The notes: generated from the sequence alone by a model not told the origin. A stretch of DNA of 37,343 bases from Planctomycetaceae bacterium (GCA_020426505.1 JAGQPX010000006.1:1-37343), one strand, 5' to 3'. Positions 13,918 through 22,960 are shown, counted from the stretch's first letter. Translations and numbers: made by a program.

Positions 13918-15123
13918 CTACAGGCGCTCGAAGGTGAGGCCGGCATGTTGTTCGAGGTGGGGGATGAGCTTCTGACCGAAGGCAGTGGCGGGGGTGGGGA
14001 AGCCGCCCGATGTGTTGCCGATGTCTTCGACGAGACAGGTGGCCGCTTCGCCGAGCATCTTCGCAGTGGAGCCGTAACCGGGGTCACGGTCGCCGGTGAC
14101 TTTGGTCTTGATCGTCTGTCCTTCTGCAGTGCGTCCGAAGAAGCGGAGGTCGAAGTAGCCCGCCTGCTGCTCCTCAGGCGACGGTCCTTCACCCGGTGCG
14201 GGCAGGACGAACGTCTGCAGCAGCTTGCGGGTCGGTTTGATTGCGAGCAGGCCCATGAAGCTGCCCATGCCGAGCGACATCATCAGGGCTTTCGAATAGC
14301 TCGGCATGAGGGTCGACTCGTCATAGAGAAAGTCCTCGCCGTAAGGATGACCGGCCAACGCGTGTGAGCGATGCACGATGCGGGTGTTGATGCTGGCCAT
14401 GACGAACGGCGCGAGCCAGCGATTAAGGTCAGAGTCGAACTCCGGCTTGGCGACGTTTCGTTGACGAACTCCTGTGCGGTGATCGGGCGGGCAGAGGGCA
14501 TAAGGGTTCTGCAGGATCTTACGGACCTCGGGGTCGGACGCTTCCCGCAGGACATTGAGCATGCTCGCGATGGTGCCGCCGCTGAAGCTCCCCTTCATCA
14601 CCTTCACCCCCATGCGGATCTGCTGACAGTGCTTGCCGAACGACTCCATCGCCTGTGACTGCGTGAACAGCACGCCGAGGTCGGATGGGATCGAATCGAA
14701 GCCGCACGTATGCACGATGCGTGCGCCCGACTCGCGAGCGGTCGCTCCATGCGAGTCGATCATGCGGCGAATCCACTGCGTCTCGCCTGTCAGGTCGCAG
14801 TAATGCGTGCCGGACGAGGCACAGGCGGCGACGAGATCGCTGCCGTACAGTGCATACGGCCCGACCGTGCTGCACACGACCTTAGCTCGTTCGACCATCG
14901 CTTTCAGAGCAGTCTTGTCAGACGCATCGGCGACAATCGTGGGGAGTGCGGTCCCCTGCGATGCATTGACAGCGTCGAGCTTCGCCTGACTGCGAGCCGC
15001 GATGGCCCACTTGACGTCTCCATCAACGCCGTGTCGATCGACCAGGTAGCGACACAGAATCTGCCCGACGAAACTCGTCGCCCCGTAGACCACCAGATCA
15101 AACTCACGTTGACTCGTCATCAT
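13918..15123 (-). CDS. Saccharopine dehydrogenase-like / trans-acting enoyl reductase family protein
   Basis: This 401-residue protein opens with a Rossmann nucleotide-binding motif (DLVVYGATSFVGQILCRYL, about residues 9-27), followed by WAIAARSQAKLDAV. The middle includes CSTVGPYALYGSDLVAACASSGTHYCDLTGE and the family-typical HTCGFDSIPSDLG. These features match the family containing the mycobacterial trans-acting enoyl reductase and eukaryotic saccharopine dehydrogenase-like oxidoreductase. An NAD(P)-dependent reductase acting on a lipid or polyketide-like substrate is plausible, but the substrate is unknown. Two consecutive ATGs (15123 and 15120) are possible starts; GAGG sits very close to both. 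Full lysine-pathway saccharopine dehydrogenase activity is unlikely. Confidence 0.8.
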   Translation of the reverse strand: MMTSQREFDLVVYGATSFVGQILCRYLVDRHGVDGDVKWAIAARSQAKLDAVNASQGTALPTIVADASDKTALKAMVERAKVVCSTVGPYALYGSDLVAACASSGTHYCDLTGETQWIRRMIDSHGATARESGARIVHTCGFDSIPSDLGVLFTQSQAMESFGKHCQQIRMGVKVMKGSFSGGTIASMLNVLREASDPEVRKILQNPYALCPPDHRTGVRQRNVAKPEFDSDLNRWLAPFVMASINTRIVHRSHALAGHPYGEDFLYDESTLMPSYSKALMMSLGMGSFMGLLAIKPTRKLLQTFVLPAPGEGPSPEEQQAGYFDLRFFGRTAEGQTIKTKVTGDRDPGYGSTAKMLGEAATCLVEDIGNTSGGFPTPATAFGQKLIPHLEQHAGLTFERL

Positions 15124-15266
15124 GCCTCATTTTGTAATCAGGAGGGCGGAGTTGGTTACGATACTGGACTGAGAAGTTGACAGCGTACACTCTTGATCAG
15201 CGACGAGGTATCCTCGCACACGGTTGTTCGAAACCGGTCCCATCTCTCATTTCTGGTGAAGGTGTC

Positions 15267-15815
15267 GTGAGTGAAAGCCATATTGTCGTCTGTCATGTCG
15301 CCGAGGGCTCGCAGGGACCTCTGAGAGAGAATGTCTTGAAGGTGTTGCCCCCGCAATTCTCTGTGCAAGGGCCAACGATCGGTTGGGACTTTGGACGGGG
15401 ATGTGAGGCCAATTCGGAGAGTGATCCGCAGATGATCGGCGAGCGATGGACCGTAGCGGCACCTCATTCGTCGAGCTTTGAGATTGGTTGGGTGGGCGAT
15501 CGCGGTGATGTGTTGGTCCTGACCGTGACAGTGGGGAACCGATCGCCACTTTTGCGGGCGCTGGAGGACGACGGCTGCACCTGGATGGGTTTGCTCGACG
15601 GAATTTCGTCGGTTGCCGGTGCTTCGCTCGGGCTGTGGTTGATCGACGTTGATGTGCAAACAGCGATTGCAGTTGCTCGCTCTGGTGAGGTTGTGGATCC
15701 CATCGTGCCTCACGTTCGCGGAACCTGGGGCCATTCAGGTTGGGCAGCAGCCGTGCTTGCTTCCGGTGGAGAAGCCGCCCCGTTCCTTCACGAGCATGCC
15801 GCGCTCCGGGTGTGA
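15267..15815 (+). CDS. Hypothetical protein, no recognised family
   Basis: This is a 182-residue reading frame beginning at a GTG at 15267, with GAAGG five bases upstream. The frame is open further upstream to 15177, but that part lacks a ribosome site. The codons show the GC-rich third positions of neighbouring genes, and frames on the opposite strand over the same bases have poor, Arg/Ser-rich compositions. Visible character: no signal peptide, no long hydrophobic helix, a Gly/Val-rich middle (WVGDRGDVLVLTVTVGN) and a hydrophobic stretch (GISSVAGASLGLWLIDV). No motif suggests a function. It lies between the divergent dehydrogenase and the gamma-carboxylase homologue. Confidence 0.55.
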   Translation: MSESHIVVCHVAEGSQGPLRENVLKVLPPQFSVQGPTIGWDFGRGCEANSESDPQMIGERWTVAAPHSSSFEIGWVGDRGDVLVLTVTVGNRSPLLRALEDDGCTWMGLLDGISSVAGASLGLWLIDVDVQTAIAVARSGEVVDPIVPHVRGTWGHSGWAAAVLASGGEAAPFLHEHAALRV

Positions 15816-16004
15816 CGCCTGACGATTCGACGAGTTCAATGAGATGCCAGCACGGGATCGAATTAACTCCCTGCATTGTTCGACGAGCAACGTGTGACGA
15901 CGTGAAAACGCGCAGCTTTGTGGAATCAGCCGCGAGGGGCGGATACCATCGAGTCAACCGAATCATCGAGTTCTTGTCGCAGATTCCCAATAGTCGTGAT
16001 CTCT

Positions 16005-17522
16005 ATGAACCAAGTGGATGAGCAATCTGCTCCGGTCGAAAACTCATCCGCTTCCTGGTGGAACCGATTGTGGCAGCCGTGTGACATCGCGAGCGTGGCG
16101 TTCTTTCGCGTTTGCTTCGCCGGCACGGTGCTTGTGCATGTGGCCATGGTCCTCAACAACGACTGGGTTACGTACTACTTCGGGACCAGTCCGTATCACA
16201 TGAAGTTTTACGGTTTCGAATGGGTCGAAGCTCTCGACGTCGATGGGATGGGGCACGTTCATCGGTTGATGGGGCTGGCGGCGATCGGCGTGGGAATCGG
16301 TCTGTTCTACCGGCTGAGCGCGGTGCTGTTGTTTGTCACCTTCACATACACGCTGCTGGCGGAGGCGGCACTCTTTCAAAACCATTACTACCTGACCAGC
16401 TTGATCTCGTTCGTACTGATTCTGATTCCCGCCCATCGTTCCTTCTCCGTGGATGCTTGGCTGTTTTCCCGAAAGGCGAGTTCGTTCATCCCGAACTGGT
16501 GTCGATGGCTGTTGATGTTCCTCGTCGGCGTGCCTTACTTCTATGGAGGCATCGCCAAGATCAACATGGACTGGCTGAATGCGATGCCCCTTCTTATCTG
16601 GATTCCGCAGAAGACTCATGTTGCTGTGATCGGAAGTGTTGTCGGCGAGCCTTGGTTTGCATGGTTCCTGAGCTACTCGGGATTGCTGCTTGATCTGTTG
16701 ATCGTGCCGTTGCTGTTGTGGCGGAGGACGCGGTTGTTTGCGTACATCGCCATTGTGTTTTTCCACCTGTTGAATTCGCAGCTGTTCAAGATCGATGTTT
16801 TCCCGTGGATGATGATTTTGCTGACGACGATCTTTTTCGATGCTGACTGGCCGCGGAGATTACTACGTTGGCCGTCGCCCTCGCTCTCTGCTGATCTCGT
16901 CGCTGCGAGTCAGCGTCCAACAACCGGAAAACGAATCGTGCTGAGCATCGTCTGCGTCTTTGTTGTGTGGCAGGCCGTCTTTCCTCTGCGGCATTACGTG
17001 TATCCGGGGGACGCGAGTTGGACGGAGGAAGGACAGAACTTTTCGTGGCGGATGATGTTGCACCACAAGGATCTTTTTGTTCGCTTTTACGCAATTGATG
17101 GAGTCACCGGGCAGACGGTCGCGATTCCCGCTTCCCGCATGTTAACGCAGAGGCAGATGCTGGAGACCTCGAAGTCTCCCGAACAGATGGCTGCGGTGGC
17201 ACGATTCTTTGCAGAGTCTGCTGAGCGACTCGGCATGAAGAATGTCCAGATTCGAGCAGTCGCTATTGCAGCATTGAACGGTCGGAAACCTCAGTTGTTG
17301 TTTGACCCGACGTTGGATCTGTTGACGGTCGATCGTTCGTGGAGGCATCAATCTTGGATTCGCGACTTGGAAGAACCATTACGCGATGAACCATGGACTG
17401 TTCCGTCAAGTGAATGGCCTCAGCTACTTGGGGTCGAGCTTCCACAAGTGACTGCCCAGCGACGACGTCCCGCACCCGGACCACGTCAGCCGCCGGTTCC
17501 CCAGCAACGGCATCCGCAATGA
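16005..17522 (+). CDS. Vitamin K-dependent gamma-carboxylase homologue (HTTM/VKGC family membrane protein)
   Basis: This 505-residue polytopic protein matches the bacterial VKGC/HTTM family. Residues 28-50 begin the first helix (DIASVAFFRVCFAGTVLVH). NHYYL at 126-130 aligns with the human carboxylase NHSYL segment carrying His160. GGIAKINMDW at 181-190 aligns with GVKKLDADW, placing Lys185 at the catalytic base Lys218. FHLLNSQLFKIDVFPW at about 263-278 is the other conserved block. The start at 16005 was chosen because the sequence upstream is non-hydrophobic and unrelated. If active it would use a reduced quinone, oxygen and CO2 to carboxylate Glu residues. Bacterial homologues may do other chemistry, and the C-terminal part here (after about residue 300) is shorter and different from the animal enzyme. 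The PhyH gene starts three bases later. Confidence 0.85.
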   Translation: MNQVDEQSAPVENSSASWWNRLWQPCDIASVAFFRVCFAGTVLVHVAMVLNNDWVTYYFGTSPYHMKFYGFEWVEALDVDGMGHVHRLMGLAAIGVGIGLFYRLSAVLLFVTFTYTLLAEAALFQNHYYLTSLISFVLILIPAHRSFSVDAWLFSRKASSFIPNWCRWLLMFLVGVPYFYGGIAKINMDWLNAMPLLIWIPQKTHVAVIGSVVGEPWFAWFLSYSGLLLDLLIVPLLLWRRTRLFAYIAIVFFHLLNSQLFKIDVFPWMMILLTTIFFDADWPRRLLRWPSPSLSADLVAASQRPTTGKRIVLSIVCVFVVWQAVFPLRHYVYPGDASWTEEGQNFSWRMMLHHKDLFVRFYAIDGVTGQTVAIPASRMLTQRQMLETSKSPEQMAAVARFFAESAERLGMKNVQIRAVAIAALNGRKPQLLFDPTLDLLTVDRSWRHQSWIRDLEEPLRDEPWTVPSSEWPQLLGVELPQVTAQRRRPAPGPRQPPVPQQRHPQ

Positions 17523-17525
17523 GTT

Positions 17526-18353
17526 GTGCCCCAAACACTGCCGGAATCTCGACATCCGATTGACTGGACTGTCGTCGTCTGTGACACGAACAAGAATCTG
17601 ATGCAACTCGATCCAAAAAAGTATTCGGAGTATTGGGAGAACGGGTGGACGATTGTCGAGAAAGTCTTCACCACGAGTGAGGTCGAAGCGATCGCGGACT
17701 TGGCGACGCGATTGTGCAGGGACGACTCGGAAATTGCGACTTCGTCGCTGACGGCCGACCAGACGGAGTACGGAGCATTCCTGCCGCGCAAACTGGAGTT
17801 CCCGTTCAAGAGGCACCCAGACTTTCGCGTCTTCGTGCTGAGTTCGCAGTTACGGGCGCTCGTTGAGCAACTGATCGGCAAACCGGCACTGCTGGTGACG
17901 GATCAGGTCTTCATGAAGCCGCCGCGGTTCGGCTCAGCGAAGCCGTACCATCAGGACAACGCCTACTTCCTCTGCCATCCGGATGACGAAGTGCTCACTG
18001 CATGGATTGCCCTCGACGACGTCGACGAGCAGAACGGCTGTTTGCGGTACATCGATGGATCGCATCGGGGGCCGATTCTGGAGCACGTTCCGGTGCCGGG
18101 TGAGCCTCATAACCTTGCCCCGGCTCCCGAGCAGATCGATCTGTCACGTGAGTCGCTGGCGTGCGTGAGAAAAGGGGGCGTCGTGTTCCATCACAGCAAG
18201 ACGCTGCACACCTCTCACCGCAATGAGTCAGCCAACTGGCGACGCGCGTACGCCTCACACTGGGCCAGTGCAGATGTCACCAGCGAAGTCGAGACCATCG
18301 ACAGGGCCTACTACAATCAATGTCCGCAACTTGATTCAGGGGTGACCAGATGA
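17526..18353 (+). CDS. Phytanoyl-CoA dioxygenase (PhyH) family Fe(II)/2-oxoglutarate oxygenase
   Basis: This 275-residue protein has the double-stranded beta-helix of PhyH enzymes. The iron ligands are His142 and Asp144 (PYHQDNAYF) and the distal His228 in LHTSHRNES. Arg in the following NWRRAY is placed to bind 2-oxoglutarate. The central WIALDDVDEQNGCLRYIDGSH is diagnostic for the family. It would hydroxylate an unknown small molecule or lipid. The start is uncertain: GTG at 17526 follows the previous stop by three bases, but ATG at 17601 would give a more typical N-terminus (LDPKKYSEYWENGWTIVEKVF). Its stop overlaps the cls start in ATGA, indicating co-translation with neighbours on both sides. 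Confidence 0.87.
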   Translation: MPQTLPESRHPIDWTVVVCDTNKNLMQLDPKKYSEYWENGWTIVEKVFTTSEVEAIADLATRLCRDDSEIATSSLTADQTEYGAFLPRKLEFPFKRHPDFRVFVLSSQLRALVEQLIGKPALLVTDQVFMKPPRFGSAKPYHQDNAYFLCHPDDEVLTAWIALDDVDEQNGCLRYIDGSHRGPILEHVPVPGEPHNLAPAPEQIDLSRESLACVRKGGVVFHHSKTLHTSHRNESANWRRAYASHWASADVTSEVETIDRAYYNQCPQLDSGVTR

Positions 18354-19858
18354 AGAAACGGGCGACATCACACACTGGCGGACCAACAGCCTCGTCAGAT
18401 GATCAGCAGGCGTCATCCGCGACGAGGCCTCGCAAACGGCGTCGAGGATTGTGGGCCACGATTCTCCTGGTGGCGCATTTGCTGGGCATCTACTCGTCAT
18501 TCGATGCCCTGATGAGCACACGCACCTCACAGGGAGCGATCGCGTGGATTCTGTCACTTAACACACTTCCGGTTCTGTCCGTTCCCGCCTACTGGATTTT
18601 CGGTCGAGACAAGTTTGAAGGTTATTCGATCGCTCGCGCGGAGATCGATGAGTTGTCCCAAGAGCACCAGGACGCGCTCCGCAAGTTGGTGGAACCCTAC
18701 GTTCGCGAAGTGACCGAAGCAGGAAGCGGTGGATTCGCCGGCCTGAAACTCGCAGAGATGCCTTTCCTCGGCAGCAACGCGGTCGAGTTGCTCATTGATG
18801 GCGAAGCAACCTTCGACAGCATCTTCGCCGGCATCGACGAGGCCGAGGATTACGTGCTGGTCCAGTTCTACATCGTGCATGACGATGAACTGGGACGTGC
18901 GCTCAAGGAGCGACTCCTCGCCAAGGCGGCCGAGGGAGTGCCTGTCTACTTTCTCTATGACGAAATCGGCACGCGCGGGTTGGAGGACTATTGGAAGGAA
19001 CTGACCGATGCCGGTGTGAGCGTGACTCCCTTCAACACGACTCGAGGTCCGTCGAACCGGTTTCAGCTCAACTTTCGCAATCACCGCAAGATCGTGGTCG
19101 TCGATGGCAAGACCGGCTGGGTTGGCGGGCACAACGTGGGTGACGAATACATGGGCCGCGATCCCGAGTTTCCCAACTGGCGTGACACGCACATGAAGCT
19201 GACCGGCCCAGCAGTTCTCGAGTTGCAATTGTCATTTCTCGAAGACTGGCGATGGGCGACGGACGATCTCGTCGAGTTGTCATGGCAGCCTGTCCCCGCT
19301 GAGGAGGGAGACGCGACGGTACTGATCCTGCCGACAGGTCCCGCGGACCGCTTGGAGACGTGCAGTCTGATGTATCAACAGGCCATCCACTCGGCCAAGG
19401 AACGGATCTGGATTGCGAGCCCCTACTTCGTGCCGGACGACGGCGTCATCTCTGCCCTGCATCTCGCTGCGCTCAGAGGCGTCGATGTCAGGATCATCAT
19501 CCCGGAGATCTCCGACAACTTCCTCGTCTACTACTCCGCCTATGCCTTCGTGGGGGAATTGCTCGAATCGGGGATTGAGATTTATCGCTATCAACCCGGC
19601 TTCATGCACCAGAAGGTCTTTCTGGTGGATGACATCCTCGGGGGTGTCGGCACGGCCAACTTCGACAATCGCTCCTTCCGGCTCAACTTCGAGGTCACCG
19701 CTCTCGTCAGCGACGAACAGTTCGTCGAGGACATGGAAGCGATGTTCGAGGCCGACATGGAGAAATCGGAAAGAATGGCGGTGGTGCAACTGGAAGCCAA
19801 ACCAATCTGGTTCCGTGCCCTCTCCCGACTCTGCTATCTCGCCGCCCCCGTGCAGTGA
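18350..19858 (+). CDS. cls: Cardiolipin synthase (phospholipase D family)
   Basis: This 502-residue protein has a basic N-terminus, two transmembrane helices (about 34-52 and 61-83), then two PLD domains. The HKD motifs are His245-Lys247-Asp252 (HRKIVVVD) and His420-Lys422-Asp427 (HQKVFLVD), each followed by the expected Gly/Asn residues (GGHNVGDEY; GTANFDNRSF). Order and length fit bacterial cardiolipin synthase, which joins two phosphatidylglycerols, or PG and another lipid, at the inner membrane. The ATG overlaps the PhyH stop by four bases and has GGGGTGA upstream. An unusually long Ser/Arg-rich N-terminus precedes the first helix. Operon placement behind a VKGC homologue and PhyH is uncommon and may indicate a lipid-linked function for all three. 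Confidence 0.93.
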   Translation: MKKRATSHTGGPTASSDDQQASSATRPRKRRRGLWATILLVAHLLGIYSSFDALMSTRTSQGAIAWILSLNTLPVLSVPAYWIFGRDKFEGYSIARAEIDELSQEHQDALRKLVEPYVREVTEAGSGGFAGLKLAEMPFLGSNAVELLIDGEATFDSIFAGIDEAEDYVLVQFYIVHDDELGRALKERLLAKAAEGVPVYFLYDEIGTRGLEDYWKELTDAGVSVTPFNTTRGPSNRFQLNFRNHRKIVVVDGKTGWVGGHNVGDEYMGRDPEFPNWRDTHMKLTGPAVLELQLSFLEDWRWATDDLVELSWQPVPAEEGDATVLILPTGPADRLETCSLMYQQAIHSAKERIWIASPYFVPDDGVISALHLAALRGVDVRIIIPEISDNFLVYYSAYAFVGELLESGIEIYRYQPGFMHQKVFLVDDILGGVGTANFDNRSFRLNFEVTALVSDEQFVEDMEAMFEADMEKSERMAVVQLEAKPIWFRALSRLCYLAAPVQ

Positions 19859-19992
19859 CGATTTACGTTCGCCTCGGAGCCACGCCCCTCACATCTTGCT
19901 GCTCACTTGACCTCCGGGCGGTCGTGCGGCACTCTGTCGGGGTGAGGGAGGTTTGACGAATCGCGTCCCCCTCGAATCCATTGGTGACGGAA

Positions 19993-20940
19993 ATGTACGA
20001 TCATCTGACGCTCATTGGAGGTCGCGCCCATCAGCAGCTGGCGTCAGACATTGCGCGGTATCTCAACATCCCCCTCGCTGCATTGGAGGTCGTCGACTTT
20101 CCTGACGGCGAAATCAGCGTCAAGCTGAACCAGAATGTACGAGGGCGTGACGTCTTCCTCATCCAACCGACCGGGCCGCCGGTCAATCAGAACTTGGTTG
20201 AACTCCTGATCCTGATTGACACCTGCAAACGGGCCAGTGCAGCTCGGATTACAGTCGTGCTCCCCTACTTCGGCTATGCCCGGCAGGATCGCAAGGACGC
20301 AGGACGAGTCCCCATCACGTCCAAGCTCGTGGCCAATCTCATCACAAAAGCGGGAGCCGATCGTGTGATGGCGATGGACCTGCACGCAGCTCAGATTCAG
20401 GGGTTCTTCGACATCCCGTTCGATCATCTGTTCGCAGCCCCGATTCTCGACGAGTACTTCACCTCGCTCAAAATTCCCGACGAAGACCTGGTGATCATCT
20501 CACCGGACGAAGGGAGCATCAAACGTGTCCTCCAGCACAAGGCCCACCTCGGTGGCTCACTTGCAATCGTCGACAAACGGCGGTCGAGTGCGTTGGACAC
20601 CAAGCAGGCGAATCTCATCGGCGGGCCGATCGAAGGCAAGACGGCCCTGATCTTCGACGACATGATCAGCACAGCCGGCTCGATCGTCGGCTCGGTCAAC
20701 GTCGCCAAGCAGCACGGAGCCGCCAAGGTCTACATCAGTGCCTCACACGGCGTGTTCTGCGGACCGGCAGCCGAGCGACTGAGCGAGGCCCCGATCGAAG
20801 AGATTGTGATCACTGATTCCCTGCCCGTCGCTCCCGAGATGCGGCTGGACAACATGCGCGTCATCAGCGTCGCCCCCCTGCTCGGCGAGGCAATCCGCCG
20901 CATTCATCGGAACGAGTCGGTCAGCTATCTGTTCGACTGA
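19993..20940 (+). CDS. prs: Ribose-phosphate pyrophosphokinase
   Basis: This 315-residue enzyme makes PRPP from ribose 5-phosphate and ATP for nucleotide, His and Trp synthesis in the cytoplasm. Visible signatures are the N-terminal GGRAHQQLA, the flexible ATP loop PYFGYARQDRK, the metal/ATP segment MDLHAAQIQGFFDIP, and the PRPP-binding loop LIFDDMISTAGS near residue 220. Length is standard for class I PRPP synthases. The frame opens at TTG 19981 and has a GTG at 19984, but the ATG at 19993 gives the usual N-terminus (MYDHLTLIGG). It is followed by the convergent holA after a 77-base gap. Confidence 0.96.
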   Translation: MYDHLTLIGGRAHQQLASDIARYLNIPLAALEVVDFPDGEISVKLNQNVRGRDVFLIQPTGPPVNQNLVELLILIDTCKRASAARITVVLPYFGYARQDRKDAGRVPITSKLVANLITKAGADRVMAMDLHAAQIQGFFDIPFDHLFAAPILDEYFTSLKIPDEDLVIISPDEGSIKRVLQHKAHLGGSLAIVDKRRSSALDTKQANLIGGPIEGKTALIFDDMISTAGSIVGSVNVAKQHGAAKVYISASHGVFCGPAAERLSEAPIEEIVITDSLPVAPEMRLDNMRVISVAPLLGEAIRRIHRNESVSYLFD

Positions 20941-21017
20941 CATTTCGAACCGTGAGAGTCCATGCATACGCAAAACAAAGGTTCTGATCGATTGCTTGAT
21001 CGCTGAGTCGAACAGCT

Positions 21018-22034
21018 TCAAGTCGTCAGCGGCGTTGTCCCGGCCAGATCGAGCAGCAGGCGTTCCATCTGCAAGCGATCCGGGTCGCGACTGGCCCCTT
21101 TGAGGTCCGCGTCGGCTCGGAGCAGTCGTGCAAGGATTTGCTCAGCACGCGGTCGGCCGATGCGACGGAGGTAACGATCGGTCGCGTCGATGTCACGAGG
21201 GAAGACACCGCTTTCCTTGAGTGCGACATTCAGCGGCACGCCGGTCCGTGAGCGTTCAGTCGCCTGTGCGAGTTTTCGGAACACGAAGTTGATCCCGCCG
21301 AGGAGCTTCGGCGCGGCTTCTCCTGCATTCAGCAACTGGTCGAGACATTGCAGCGCGACGGCGACGTTGCCGTCACGCACCGCGTTCGTCATTGCCCACG
21401 TCGTCTCCGCCTTCCAACCGCCGACAAGCCCCTGCACGTCCTCAGCGGTGATCTGCTCTCGGTCTCCCGCGTAGGCCGCGAGTTTGGCCAGCTCCTGATC
21501 GAGCAAGGCAAGACCCGTGCCGACGAGTTCAACCATCAATCCCGCTGCGTCTCGTTGAAGTTGTTTGCCATGTTGATCACGCGCTTGATCGGTGAGCCAC
21601 TTCGTCAGCCGACCGCCGGCGAGTTCCGAGCAGTCAATCTCAAGACCTGAGGCAGTGACCTTTTTCGCCAGTCGCGTGTTCTTCCGCCATGACTTGCAGT
21701 TCAGAATCAACGTCGACGAGCGTGCCGGCTGATCCGCATACGATTCGAGTCCGTCACGATGGTTGGAGATGAAGTCATCCGCATCGTCCACGATGACGAT
21801 TCGCTGGTCAGCGAACATGGAGACCGTCAACAGCTCGTCACGGACCGATCGCAACTCGGTCTCCTTGCCGGCGAAGCGAGTGACAGACAGGTCGTCCTCT
21901 TCATCGCCTCCCAGCACCTGTGCGACGATGGCCTTGAGGACCGACTGTTTCAGCTGCCACTCCCCCCCCTGCACCACCACAATCGGCGGCACAACGTGCT
22001 TATCGGGGTTCTTGAGATAGTCAGTGGCGTGCAT
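21018..22034 (-). CDS. holA: DNA polymerase III subunit delta
   Basis: This 338-residue protein matches the clamp-loader delta subunit. The N-terminal segment PPIVVVQGGEWQLKQSVLKAIV corresponds to the start of the AAA-like fold without a functional P-loop. DELLTVSMFADQRIVIVDDADDFI corresponds to the delta motif that opens the sliding clamp (conserved Phe-Ala-Asp and basic residue). The helical collar domain occupies the C-terminal third (RRIGRPRAEQILARLLRADADLKG). It loads the beta clamp with gamma/tau and delta prime during replication. Length is typical (330-345 residues). It lies downstream of prs in convergent orientation and has no close operon partner here. Confidence 0.92.
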   Translation of the reverse strand: MHATDYLKNPDKHVVPPIVVVQGGEWQLKQSVLKAIVAQVLGGDEEDDLSVTRFAGKETELRSVRDELLTVSMFADQRIVIVDDADDFISNHRDGLESYADQPARSSTLILNCKSWRKNTRLAKKVTASGLEIDCSELAGGRLTKWLTDQARDQHGKQLQRDAAGLMVELVGTGLALLDQELAKLAAYAGDREQITAEDVQGLVGGWKAETTWAMTNAVRDGNVAVALQCLDQLLNAGEAAPKLLGGINFVFRKLAQATERSRTGVPLNVALKESGVFPRDIDATDRYLRRIGRPRAEQILARLLRADADLKGASRDPDRLQMERLLLDLAGTTPLTT

Positions 22035-22128
22035 GATTGGCTATTGGTTTATGGCGAATGGCTGACGGCTATTGACGTCCTAACTCGCTCCATTCTCTAT
22101 GCTCTATTCTCCATTTCGCAGTGAATGG
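22035..22128. repeat. Degenerate ggctattgg / ccattctctatgctc spacer repeats
   Basis: Two low-complexity blocks are side by side. The first, 22038-22075, has ggctattgg and ggctgacggctatt; the second, 22089-22113, has ccattctctatgctctattctccatt. They fill most of the divergent spacer between holA and the SGNH-like gene. The first resembles, in inverse, the words at 731-784. They look like remnants of dispersed intergenic repeats. Confidence 0.45.
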
Positions 22129-22192
22129 CGAACGATCGCGACGGTTGCGATCATGACAGAGGGTCGAATGTCCGAAGCTGGGAGTCAAGGGA

Positions 22193-22960
22193 ATGCAGCG
22201 GGTGATTGTGCTGGGGGCGAGTAATGTCACGCTGGGGTTCCCGTTGATTGTCGAGGGACTGCGGCAGGCGTTTGATGATCCCGTCCAACTGTTTGCTGCC
22301 CACGGACATGGTCGCTCGTACGGTCTCCGCAGCCGCGTGCTCGTCCGGCGGTTGCCGGCGATTCGAGAATGCGGCCTGTGGGACGCCATTGCTCAACAGC
22401 CGCCAACGCAAGGTCGACCGTTGGCACTGCTCACCGATGTCGGCAATGATCTGCTCTTCGGTGTGAATCCTGACGTGTTGCTCAGCTGGGTCGAGCAGTG
22501 TCTCGTTCGCCTGCGTGAGATGAACGCCTCAACCACCATCGTCACGCTTCCCCTCGAACGAATCCTGAGGTTGAGTGCAGCCCGTTACCACGCGACGCGA
22601 ATGGTGTTCTTTCCCGGACCGGGTCGGGACTGGCCGACGATGCGGCAAATGACGATCGATGTCGACGCCGGCCTGCGAGAATTGGCGGAACGATTTCAAT
22701 CCCAGCTGGTCTCGCCGCGCGGAGAATGGTACGGCTTCGATCCGATTCACGTCCTCCGTCGCCTCCGTCCGGTCGCATGGAGCGAGTACCTCTCCGCATG
22801 GCCGGAGGTCGAGAAGGTGAACGTCACAGCACGATCAACGCGGCAAAGTCTCCCCTGGTGGCGACTCGCTCCCGCAGAACGCGACCTCTGGGGAAGCACG
22901 AGGTTCTCACGGCAACCAGCGTGGACGCATGAGAGTGGATCGTCAGTCTGGTTATTCTGA
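22193..22960 (+). CDS. SGNH/GDSL-like hydrolase
   Basis: This 255-residue protein shows the block layout of SGNH hydrolases. The first strand ends in GASN (residues 8-11) with Ser10 at the nucleophile position in place of canonical GDS. GHGRSYG (about 38-44) supplies the oxyanion Gly block. TDVGNDLLFG has Asn85 in the GxND block, and FDPIH has Asp183 and His186 in the DxxH block. It would be a cytoplasmic esterase or acyl hydrolase: no signal peptide is visible. The start follows an AAGGGA-type site. The C-terminal 50 residues are Trp/Arg-rich and do not match anything I know. Family assignment rests on spaced short motifs, so confidence is moderate. Confidence 0.7.
   Translation: MQRVIVLGASNVTLGFPLIVEGLRQAFDDPVQLFAAHGHGRSYGLRSRVLVRRLPAIRECGLWDAIAQQPPTQGRPLALLTDVGNDLLFGVNPDVLLSWVEQCLVRLREMNASTTIVTLPLERILRLSAARYHATRMVFFPGPGRDWPTMRQMTIDVDAGLRELAERFQSQLVSPRGEWYGFDPIHVLRRLRPVAWSEYLSAWPEVEKVNVTARSTRQSLPWWRLAPAERDLWGSTRFSRQPAWTHESGSSVWLF

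Noticed and set aside
13918..15123. True saccharopine dehydrogenase of lysine metabolism
   Set aside because: Length and the HTCGFDSIPSDLG block fit the saccharopine dehydrogenase-like/trans-acting enoyl reductase family, not the lysine pathway enzyme, and no lysine gene is nearby.
15247..15990. Minus-strand 247-residue frame over the orphan gene
   Set aside because: Arg/Ser/Pro-rich composition typical of antisense frames, crosses an intergenic gap and lacks any motif; the plus-strand frame has a ribosome site and better codon use.
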